Source: Saprospiraceae bacterium
GTDB lineage: Bacteria; Bacteroidota; Bacteroidia; Chitinophagales; Saprospiraceae
DNA length: 11,649 nucleotides
Assembly: GCA_017995875.1 (NCBI GenBank)
Contig: JAGOIB010000064.1
Location: forward strand, 1-11,649
Direction: 5' to 3'
This document shows, one piece after another, positions 7,004 to 11,649 of this stretch. The position numbers were made by a program, and so were the translations under genes. Every line of letters begins with the position of its first letter. Positions within the stretch are counted from its first letter, which is position 1. A model generated the notes under the pieces. That model was given only the letters and a program-made list of their open reading frames with translations, was not told the DNA's origin and did not search any database.

Positions 7004-7213
7004 GGCAAGGAGCAAGGGGTCTGTCAGGAGACAGATTATCGTTTGATTCAATAGGGAATAACCAATATCCAATAACCAAGTTCAAACTTAGGATTACAAT
7101 GCCCCATAGGCGCTGTACTGAGCGGGTGAACGGGTAGGAGCGAAAGGCAGTCGAAGTAGGCAAAAGGTTGGTAGCATTATGTATAGAAAAAACATTTCCT
7201 GCCCTGTAGGGGC
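7004..7213. repeat. Composite repeat module, copy 2
   Basis: This repeats the part order of copy 1: GGCAAGGAGCAAGGGGT (7004-7020), the identical 17-mer CTGTCAGGAGACAGATT (7021-7037), a 24-bp AATAACCAAT block (7057-7080; 22 of 24 bases match copy 1), a decayed palindrome GCCCCATAGGCGC (7101-7113), then GTAGCATTatgtATAGAAAAA (7171-7191) and GCCCT-GTA-GGGGC (7201-7213). It differs by an extra segment, about 7114-7165, related to a CTGAGCG...AGTCGAAG repeat. Confidence 0.8.
7117..7157. repeat. Interrupted CTGAGCG/AGTCGAAG-type interspersed repeat
   Basis: ACTGAGCG (7117-7124) and GCAGTCGAAGT (7147-7157) are the two halves of a short repeat I know as common between genes in several bacterial phyla (ACTGAGCGcAGTCGAAGT). 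Here they are separated by 22 bases that contain a second GAGCG (7138-7142), so it looks like an internal duplication or small insertion. Confidence 0.5.
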
Positions 7214-7259
7214 GAAAGAGGATTGTGCTTCGCTGTGGCATCGCTCAATGTCTATCCAA

Positions 7260-7299
7260 AAAGAAAAACCCCCAACGCACTTGTTGAGGGTTTTTCTTT
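7260..7299 (-). terminator. Strong intrinsic terminator after the small-gene cluster
   Basis: The outer stem AAAGAAAAACCC (7260-7271) pairs exactly with GGGTTTTTCTTT (7288-7299); after one mismatch an inner stem CAAC/GTTG (7273-7276 with 7283-7286) closes on a 6-base loop. Read on the minus strand it ends in GGGGGTTTTTCTTTTT, the classic GC stem plus T-tract, about 63 nt past the stop of the CsbD-like gene. The symmetry means it could also work on the plus strand. Confidence 0.88.
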
Positions 7300-7362
7300 G
7301 ATACTATTGATTGGTTTATTTGTAGCGTTATTTCAGAAGAGAACTACATCTGAAGCATCAGA

Positions 7363-7575
7363 TTACAGCGCTGCCATAATCGCTTCCAGTTCTTCCTTTG
7401 TCTTACCAAGTCGCCTTTGAAGTACGTCCAGCATTACTGCTTTCTTGCCTTCATCATATTTCAGGTCCTTGTCTGTGAGAAAGACAAAGCGACGCTTGAG
7501 TTTATTACGCATGTTGACCCAAAGAAGTTTTTCTTCTTTAGAAGTCTCGAGTTTTTGTTTAGACGACTTTGCCAC
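7363..7575 (-). CDS. CsbD-like small stress protein
   Basis: The protein is 70 aa, starting with GTG at 7575. The pattern LLWVNMRNKLKRRFVFLTDKDL (W19 to L39), then YDEGKKAVML and LQRRLGKTKEELEAIM (53-68), fits the CsbD-like family of Bacteroidota, where the usual form is W-x-x-x-K-x-K-L-x-x-x-x-x-x-LTDxDL...EGK...LGKTxEEL. CsbD proteins are small, charged, general-stress proteins with no known biochemical activity. Compared with typical members it has about ten extra Lys/Glu-rich N-terminal residues. The GTG start overlaps the end of the DUF5670-like gene by 17 nt, which suggests translational coupling. A strong terminator follows. The start could instead be ATG at codon 22, but that would cut off the conserved Trp. 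Confidence 0.75.
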   Translation of the reverse strand: MAKSSKQKLETSKEEKLLWVNMRNKLKRRFVFLTDKDLKYDEGKKAVMLDVLQRRLGKTKEELEAIMAAL

Positions 7576-7714
7576 CCTGGATAATTCGAATCAGTATTGC
7601 GATAACAGCGATGACCAATAAAACGTGGATCAAACCACCGGCACTATAGCCGACATAACCCACCAGCCATGCGATAATCAGGATGACGGCGACGATATAA
7701 AGTAAATTTCCCAT
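7559..7714 (-). CDS. 51-aa DUF5670/lmo0937-family membrane protein
   Basis: I translated this short gene directly: ATG at 7714, TAA at 7559-7561, 51 aa. It begins MGNLLYIVAVILIIAWLVGY, then VGYSAGGLIH, VLLVIAVIAILIRII and ends QGGKVV: two hydrophobic segments (about 4-20 and 29-46) joined by a GYSAGGLIH turn. That arrangement, with the Gly-Gly-x-x-His turn, is what I know from the lmo0937/DUF5670 family of tiny membrane proteins that often sit near stress genes. Function is unknown. It lies 80 bp downstream of the 109-aa anchored protein gene with no -7 element of its own that I can see, and overlaps the CsbD-like gene by 17 nt, so the three are probably one transcript. Confidence 0.85.
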   Translation of the reverse strand: MGNLLYIVAVILIIAWLVGYVGYSAGGLIHVLLVIAVIAILIRIIQGGKVV

Positions 7715-7794
7715 AAGATTGAATTGAAGAGATTAAGTTGGTTGAATGGTAAGGTAAAGCAGGATGCCGGATAAACATCACTGTAAAACCATGC

Positions 7795-8124
7795 TTAGAG
7801 TATCAGAATAAGTAAGAGTATGATGATGATGATCGCACCTACAGAAAGATAAACGCCCTCTCCGGCTTTTTTCAGATCGCTTTTGATAGCACGCACTTCC
7901 TTGCGCAATTCTTTCTTTTGGGTTGAATTCATCGACTTGATATCCATCATCTTGATTTCATTCAGTCTGGTCACCATATTATTCACGTTCGCTGTTTCAG
8001 CCGGAGTTGGTGTAGATGCAGGTGCTGTTAAAGTTCCTGTTTCCGCTTTGATCGTTGTTGGAACAAGGGTTAACAGCATCATTGCAGTCATGGCCCAGAG
8101 TGTTAATTTTTTCATTTGTAGCAT
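7795..8124 (-). CDS. Small secreted protein with C-terminal membrane anchor (conserved in Bacteroidota, function unknown)
   Basis: The open frame is 109 aa from ATG at 8124; ATG at 8115 (MKKLTLWAMTAMMLL...) gives a more usual signal peptide start and 106 aa. In 109-aa numbering: signal peptide to about residue 28 (TIKAE), a Thr/Pro/Ala linker at 29-45 (LTAPASTPTPAETA), a charged helical part at 47-86 (MVTRLNEIKMMDIKSMNS, then KKELRKEVRAIKSDLKK), then GEGVYLSVGAI and an Ile/Leu-only membrane segment to the C-terminus. The protein would be anchored in the inner membrane with its helical part in the periplasm. I recognise it as a recurring Bacteroidota small protein type (RLNEIKxMD...KKELRKEVR...GVYLSVGAIIIIILLL) but know no function. 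First gene of the small stress-type cluster; its promoter region carries a perfect palindrome. Confidence 0.8.
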   Translation of the reverse strand: MLQMKKLTLWAMTAMMLLTLVPTTIKAETGTLTAPASTPTPAETANVNNMVTRLNEIKMMDIKSMNSTQKKELRKEVRAIKSDLKKAGEGVYLSVGAIIIIILLLILIL

Positions 8125-8149
8125 TTTTTAGTAGGTGATTTCGATAAGC

Positions 8150-8157
8150 CAAAAGTA
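8150..8157 (-). promoter_or_regulatory. Candidate -7 element TACTTTTG for the small-gene cluster
   Basis: The minus strand reads TACTTTTG (TAnnTTTG), with a predicted leader of about 20-30 nt to ATG 8124 or 8115. A TTTG lies 13 bases upstream, too close for the usual -33 spacing. Confidence 0.55.
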
Positions 8158-8207
8158 TATGCCTTGCCTGCAAATAGCTTTATACAATTGCTCACAAATG
8201 TTATATG

Positions 8208-8229
8208 ATTCACACATTACTGTGTGAAT
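8208..8229. promoter_or_regulatory. Perfect palindrome ATTCACACA-N4-TGTGTGAAT
   Basis: The two 9-bp arms are exact reverse complements around TTAC. It lies about 50 bp upstream of the -7 element of the small-gene cluster and about 55 bp past the rodA stop. On the minus strand it is followed by CATATAACATTTG, not a T-tract, so a regulator-binding site is more likely than an intrinsic terminator. Related half-words (CTCACAA at 8191-8197, AGTGTGAAAA at 8250-8259) flank it. Confidence 0.65.
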
Positions 8230-8284
8230 GGCCATTTTAAAATTTAAATAGTGTGAAAAATCAGGAGGTAATCTATGTGTTGTT

Positions 8285-9673
8285 TTACATCACCCTTCTT
8301 GAACGAACCCAGCTCGAGTCCATACTAAGCAGGATGCCGACCAACATACTAAAACCAAGAAGTGAAGACCCCCCGGAACTAATGAATGGCAGTGGAATAC
8401 CAATGACCGGCATGATCCCCATCGTCATGCCGATATTGACGAAGACGTGAATAAACATAACCCCCACCACGCCGTAGGCATAGTGTCGAATAAAAGGAAT
8501 CCTGGCCCGCTCTCCGATATCAATGACGCGCAACATCAGGATAAGAAAGAGTACAATCACAGCGATCGATCCAATAAAACCATGTTCTTCGCCAATGATA
8601 CTATAGATAAAGTCAGTGCTCTGCTCCGGCACATAATTGAGCTTGGTCATCGTCCCCTGCAGATATCCTTTGCCAGTAAAGCCACCGGATCCAATCGCGA
8701 TTTTTGATTGCAGAATATTATACAACGAACCACGTGGATCACAATCTTCCGGTTTCAACCACACATTGATTCGATCCTGCTGATGTTTTTCGAGAACATT
8801 GGTAAACAAATAACTGCTCGTGTATGCAAACCCAAATAAAAAGGAAACACCAATGGACAAGAGTATGACCTGCCGGATTTGTTTGGAAAGAAAACTTTCA
8901 ACAGCGGCGTACAGCATATAGAATACAGAAACGGCGATGACCAGGTCCCAGAAACCAAGAACAGCAAAACCAATAGCTGCCACAAAAACACTTACACTCA
9001 CAAATAAATAGGCTTGTTTCCGTTTCAAACTCATCAGTAAAAACAATCCACCGGCGAAAAGCAACAGTGGCAGTACGACAAAGACATCATACTTCAGTGC
9101 CAGCACAAAAAGGAGCCCAAGAATCAACAGTAACACCGGTATCCACATCGCTAATCCTTCCCTGAATAATATCAGGAAAATCGAAAGGAAGACCAGCGCA
9201 GATCCCGCATCGCCCTGTAGTAAAACCAATAAGGTCGGCAACAAAATAATACCTGCCGCCACCATGAGGTCACGCGTGTCCTGCACACGTGTACGGTGAT
9301 GGCTCAGGAAAGATGCGAGGGCCATGATCGTTCCTACCTTAGCAAGCTCAGCAGGCTGAAACGAAAACCCACCTAGTTGAAACCAACTGCGTGATCCATT
9401 GATCGTCGATCCAAAGACAAGCACCATCCCAAGCAGTAAAATCGTAATGGCATAAAACGGATAGGCAAAGCCACTCCAGAATTTCCAGTCAATGAGATGT
9501 GCGCCGGTAAGAATAACAAGGGATGCGACGATAAAAATACTTTGCCTTCCAGCCTGCGTCTTGAAAAATGGGATCTCCGCTTCAGGCTGATAGCCGGCAG
9601 CATAGATCATCATCAGGCCGATGATGATGAGGCTGATGACAATCGCGAAACTGATCCAATCAAATTTTTTCAT
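8285..9673 (-). CDS. rodA: Rod-shape-determining SEDS peptidoglycan glycosyltransferase RodA
   Basis: The protein is 462 aa with about ten or more hydrophobic segments. SEDS-family motifs are present: GSRSWFQLGGFSFQPAELAK at 93-112, QGDAGSALVF at 153-162, HQQDRINVW at 297-305, DPRGSLYNILQSKIAIGSGG at 312-331, GKGYLQGT at 334-341, VPEQSTDFIYSIIGEE at 348-363 and PLPFISSGGSSLL at 427-439. Asp354 in TDF corresponds to the catalytic Asp described for RodA (D262 in E. coli). RodA polymerises lipid II into glycan strands during elongation with a class B PBP. I assign RodA, not FtsW, from the STDFIY/LQGT pattern and the start MKKFDWISF. The segment between the QGDAGS and TDF motifs is much longer than in E. 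coli. It starts 14 nt after the SPOR gene stop, last of the dapD-deoC-SPOR-rodA run. No mreC, mreD or PBP2 gene is in the window. Confidence 0.94.
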   Translation of the reverse strand: MKKFDWISFAIVISLIIIGLMMIYAAGYQPEAEIPFFKTQAGRQSIFIVASLVILTGAHLIDWKFWSGFAYPFYAITILLLGMVLVFGSTINGSRSWFQLGGFSFQPAELAKVGTIMALASFLSHHRTRVQDTRDLMVAAGIILLPTLLVLLQGDAGSALVFLSIFLILFREGLAMWIPVLLLILGLLFVLALKYDVFVVLPLLLFAGGLFLLMSLKRKQAYLFVSVSVFVAAIGFAVLGFWDLVIAVSVFYMLYAAVESFLSKQIRQVILLSIGVSFLFGFAYTSSYLFTNVLEKHQQDRINVWLKPEDCDPRGSLYNILQSKIAIGSGGFTGKGYLQGTMTKLNYVPEQSTDFIYSIIGEEHGFIGSIAVIVLFLILMLRVIDIGERARIPFIRHYAYGVVGVMFIHVFVNIGMTMGIMPVIGIPLPFISSGGSSLLGFSMLVGILLSMDSSWVRSRRVM

Positions 9674-9676
9674 GAC

Positions 9677-9687
9677 GGTGTTACACC
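9677..9687. repeat. Small palindrome GGTGTTACACC between SPOR and rodA genes
   Basis: GGTGT and ACACC pair around a single T and fill the 14-bp gap between the SPOR stop (9688-9690) and the rodA ATG (9671-9673). On the minus strand an AAGGTG word in it lies about ten bases before the ATG and could serve as the rodA ribosome binding site. Confidence 0.4.
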
Positions 9688-10119
9688 TTATTGATCATAC
9701 AAGAGCAATTCTTCCACCTTCAGGATATCCGTCACCGGAATCGCCTGCGGATAATCATGCTGCATCTTTTTCAGGAATGCCTGCGTTTTTTGCATCGTCA
9801 GGAAAGCACCTACTTTCAGATGATAGAAAGGTTCATTGTGGATGAACACAACAGGATATTCCGGGTACTTGTTTTCAAAATTTCGTTTGAGCGATTCCAT
9901 CTGTCGTCTGTCCACACTTGCCATGATCTGGATGCGAAAACCAGAAAGTTCCTGATGCTCCAGATTATAGGACTTCCATCTGTTCATCAATGATGTAATC
10001 TGAGGATCCTCATCTATCTGCGCACAACAAAAAGAAACAGGCACTACTATCCATAGCATGGACAGTATTATTGTTTTTAAACGATTACTATTCTGGTGAT
10101 TCAACATTACAGTCTTCAT
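9688..10119 (-). CDS. SPOR-domain secreted protein
   Basis: The protein is 143 aa from ATG at 10119; ATG at codon 5 is also possible. A signal peptide covers about residues 1-33: basic stretch (NRLKT), hydrophobic core (IILSMLWIVVPVSF), then CCAQ. After a short linker with an acidic patch, residues 59 to about 135 form a SPOR-like domain: GFRIQIMAS at 60-68, a first helix (RRQMESLKRNFENKYP), FYHLKVGAF at 98-106, then a second helix (QKTQAFLKKMQHDYP). This is the beta-alpha-beta-beta-alpha-beta layout of peptidoglycan-binding SPOR domains, which favour glycan strands lacking stem peptides. It probably acts in the periplasm and may be lipid-free; CC before AQ is not a clear lipobox. It begins 7 nt after the deoC stop and ends 14 nt before rodA, consistent with a role in wall growth. 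Confidence 0.82.
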   Translation of the reverse strand: MKTVMLNHQNSNRLKTIILSMLWIVVPVSFCCAQIDEDPQITSLMNRWKSYNLEHQELSGFRIQIMASVDRRQMESLKRNFENKYPEYPVVFIHNEPFYHLKVGAFLTMQKTQAFLKKMQHDYPQAIPVTDILKVEELLLYDQ

Positions 10120-10126
10120 TTATTTC

Positions 10127-10792
10127 TTATGGCTGGTCCTGACTGGTTTCCTGCACGATAGCAACGCTCTGGCTGCAACCAAGTCGATCAGCACCGGCCC
10201 TGATCATTTTCATCGCCTGGTTATAATTGTTGATGCCACCGGAAGCTTTTATACGGATGGTCGGGTCGAGATGTCTGCGCAATAGTTTAATCGTATCTTC
10301 TCTGATCGGGTCGCCGAAAAATCCGGTCGATGTCTTAACGTACTGAAGCTGTAACTCATTGCTGATTTCGCAGATATGCATGATTTCATCTTCAGTCAGC
10401 AGCTGCGCTTCGATTATGCACTTCAGGGTTACATTACATTCACCGGCGGTCTCATGAAGTGCTGTAAGTTCTTTTTTTGTTGCCTTCCAGTGGCCTGTCT
10501 TCACAGCGGAAAGATTGATCACTACATCTACTTCATCAGCACCGAGGTCAGCAGATCTGCGCAGGGAGGCGAGCTTTGCTTCCACATGATCATACCCGAT
10601 CGGAAATCCCGCAACTACACACAACAGGAATGATCGTTCGCCGGCTATCTCCTTTGCGTATTGCAGATACATCGGTGGAATACAAATCGCTTTGAATCCA
10701 TATTCTTTAGATTCTGCAATGAGCCGATCGATGATCTTCTCAGTACAGTCAGGTCGGAGATAGCTATGATCTATGTAGTGGGCCAGTTGCAT
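10127..10792 (-). CDS. deoC: Deoxyribose-phosphate aldolase
   Basis: The protein is 221 aa, close to the usual 215-260 for bacterial DeoC. It cleaves 2-deoxyribose 5-phosphate to glyceraldehyde 3-phosphate and acetaldehyde in deoxynucleoside breakdown. The class I aldolase motifs are present: IDHSYLRPD at 7-15, VVAGFPIG at 59-66, ADEVDVVINLSAVKTG at 85-100 with Asp89, YVKTSTGFF at 151-159 with Schiff-base Lys153, and IKASGGI at 181-187 with the proton-relay Lys182. The C-terminus ends in LGCSQSVAIVQE, then a short polar tail. It is cytoplasmic. It sits 36 nt after dapD and 7 nt before the SPOR gene, so it is probably co-transcribed with envelope genes with no evident functional link. Confidence 0.96.
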   Translation of the reverse strand: MQLAHYIDHSYLRPDCTEKIIDRLIAESKEYGFKAICIPPMYLQYAKEIAGERSFLLCVVAGFPIGYDHVEAKLASLRRSADLGADEVDVVINLSAVKTGHWKATKKELTALHETAGECNVTLKCIIEAQLLTEDEIMHICEISNELQLQYVKTSTGFFGDPIREDTIKLLRRHLDPTIRIKASGGINNYNQAMKMIRAGADRLGCSQSVAIVQETSQDQP

Positions 10793-10828
10793 GCAGTCCC
10801 GAAGATACTATTTGTGGTATGGATGCGA

Positions 10829-11647
10829 CTAAACAGCTACCTGATGATCGCGGAGAGCTGAATTGAGGGACACTTTCTTGTCGGTAGATGCCTGGCGCTG
10901 TCCGATGATCAGTGCGCAGGGGACATTGTATCTGCCTGCGGGAAAGTTTTTCTCATATGTGCCCGGAATGACGACAGATCTGGCGGGAACACGTCCTTTA
11001 TAGGTTACAGGTTCAGATCCGGTGACATCGATGATGTGGGTGGATTGTGTTAAAACCACATTGGCACCAAGTACGGCTTCCCGTTCGACGATGACACCTT
11101 CTACTACAATACAACGAGAGCCTATGAAACAGTCATCCTCGATGATATTGGGGCTGGCCTGGGGTGGTTCGAGGACTCCGCCTATGCCGACGCCTCCGCT
11201 GAGGTGGACGTTCCGGCCTATCTGAGCGCAGGAACCGACGGTGGCCCAGGTGTCAACCATGGTACCTGATCCGACATAAGCGCCGATATTGACATAGGAA
11301 GGCATCAGGATCGCGCCGGACTCTATGAAAGCGCCATTTCGTACCAGAGCGTGAGGAACTACCCGAACACCTTGGCGGGCGAAGCCTTTCTTCAATGGAA
11401 TCTTATCATGGAATTCGAATGGACCGACTTCAATGGTCTCCATAGGTTGGATGAGGAAGTACAGCGTGATGGCTTTCTTGACCCAATCGTTGACGATCCA
11501 GTCTCCAGGTCCACGCTGTGTGGCTACACGGATTTCACCCATATTGAGCATACGGATGGTCTGGAGGATGGCGTCCTGCATTTCTTTTTCTACGACGAGG
11601 GAGCGGTCTTCCCAGGCGGTTTCGATGAGGGATTGGATGGCATTCAT
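10829..11647 (-). CDS. dapD: 2,3,4,5-tetrahydropyridine-2,6-dicarboxylate N-succinyltransferase
   Basis: The protein is 272 aa, essentially the full E. coli length (274), starting with ATG two bases inside the right edge. DapD transfers succinyl from succinyl-CoA to tetrahydrodipicolinate, in the succinylase branch toward meso-diaminopimelate and lysine. The N-terminal helical domain (1-100) includes WIVNDWVKKAITLYF at 50-64. The left-handed beta-helix of hexapeptide repeats runs about 100-230: LMPSYVNIGAYV at 114-125, GTMVDTWATVGSCAQIG at 128-144, NVHLSGGVGIGGVLEP at 146-161 and EDDCFIGSRCIVVEGVIV at 170-187. This is the near-invariant core of the family. It is a cytoplasmic trimer in known members. 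It is the first gene in the window of a close-packed minus-strand run (dapD, deoC, SPOR, rodA); its promoter lies beyond the edge. Confidence 0.97.
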   Translation of the reverse strand: MNAIQSLIETAWEDRSLVVEKEMQDAILQTIRMLNMGEIRVATQRGPGDWIVNDWVKKAITLYFLIQPMETIEVGPFEFHDKIPLKKGFARQGVRVVPHALVRNGAFIESGAILMPSYVNIGAYVGSGTMVDTWATVGSCAQIGRNVHLSGGVGIGGVLEPPQASPNIIEDDCFIGSRCIVVEGVIVEREAVLGANVVLTQSTHIIDVTGSEPVTYKGRVPARSVVIPGTYEKNFPAGRYNVPCALIIGQRQASTDKKVSLNSALRDHQVAV

Positions 11648-11649
11648 GT

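Larger units (their letters stand above)
6636..7362. other. 727-bp intergenic block without a supported gene
   Basis: This stretch holds the pdxA promoter candidate, the two composite repeat modules, the extra hairpin and the terminator described separately. Open frames cross it on both strands, but they translate repeat DNA (for example the VIGYWLF and AIGYWLL words produced by AATAACCAAT tracts) and I do not accept them as genes. I see no RNA gene I can name. Confidence 0.75.

Noticed and set aside
6807..7241. 144-aa minus-strand open frame across the intergenic block
   Set aside because: It translates repeat DNA; the GYWLF/GYWLL words come from AATAACCAAT tracts and RPDGA-type words from the palindromes. 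No domain or gene start signal.
8263..8328. Shine-Dalgarno-like AGGAGG followed by ATG at 8275 on the plus strand
   Set aside because: The frame is only 17 codons (MCCFTSPFLNEPSSSPY) and runs antisense into the rodA 3' end; SD sequences are little used in this phylum, so it is probably chance.

Overview
The window looks like a chromosomal piece of a Bacteroidota genome, probably from the Saprospiria/Chitinophagia side. Four things point there: a secreted repeat protein ending in a type IX secretion (Por) C-terminal domain; at least four upstream regions with the Bacteroidota -7 element TAnnTTTG and little Shine-Dalgarno signal; a set of small stress-type proteins (CsbD-like, DUF5670/lmo0937-like, and a signal-peptide plus C-terminal membrane anchor protein) that I know from this phylum; and interspersed REP-like palindromes with AATAACCAAT-type filler. 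Nearly all genes are on the minus strand. The exception is one glucosaminidase gene.

Layout by position. 1-2809 (minus, cut by the left edge): a large secreted protein with ten PKD-type domains, nine of them in a strict tandem array, and a partial T9SS sorting domain. It is one continuous reading frame of 936 codons. 2988-3773 (minus): LOG-family phosphoribohydrolase-like protein. 3841-4713 (minus): DinB/MDMPI-fold metal-binding protein. 4681-4886: divergent promoter region with a spaced 19-bp inverted repeat. 4887-5480 (plus): glucosaminidase-domain peptidoglycan hydrolase. 5574-6635 (minus): pdxA, pyridoxine synthesis. 6636-7362: non-coding block made of two copies of a composite repeat module, ending in a strong intrinsic terminator. 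7363-8124 (minus): three small genes, 109-aa anchored secreted protein, 51-aa DUF5670 membrane protein and 70-aa CsbD-like protein, the last two overlapping. 8125-8284: promoter region with a perfect 9-bp-arm palindrome. 8285-11647 (minus): close-packed run dapD, deoC, SPOR-domain protein, rodA.

Themes. Several genes concern the cell envelope: DapD feeds lysine/diaminopimelate synthesis, RodA polymerises glycan strands for elongation, the SPOR protein probably binds peptidoglycan, the glucosaminidase cuts it, and the PKD protein is probably displayed or released through T9SS. pdxA, deoC, LOG and the MDMPI-like gene are general metabolism. I see no tRNA, rRNA, CRISPR array, phage gene or transposase. 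The least ordinary parts are the cysteine- and histidine-rich PKD array with its exact 84-residue period, the duplicated repeat block at 6683-7213 with covarying hairpins, the inverted repeat around the promoter near 4690-4800, and the palindrome in front of the small stress-type genes.
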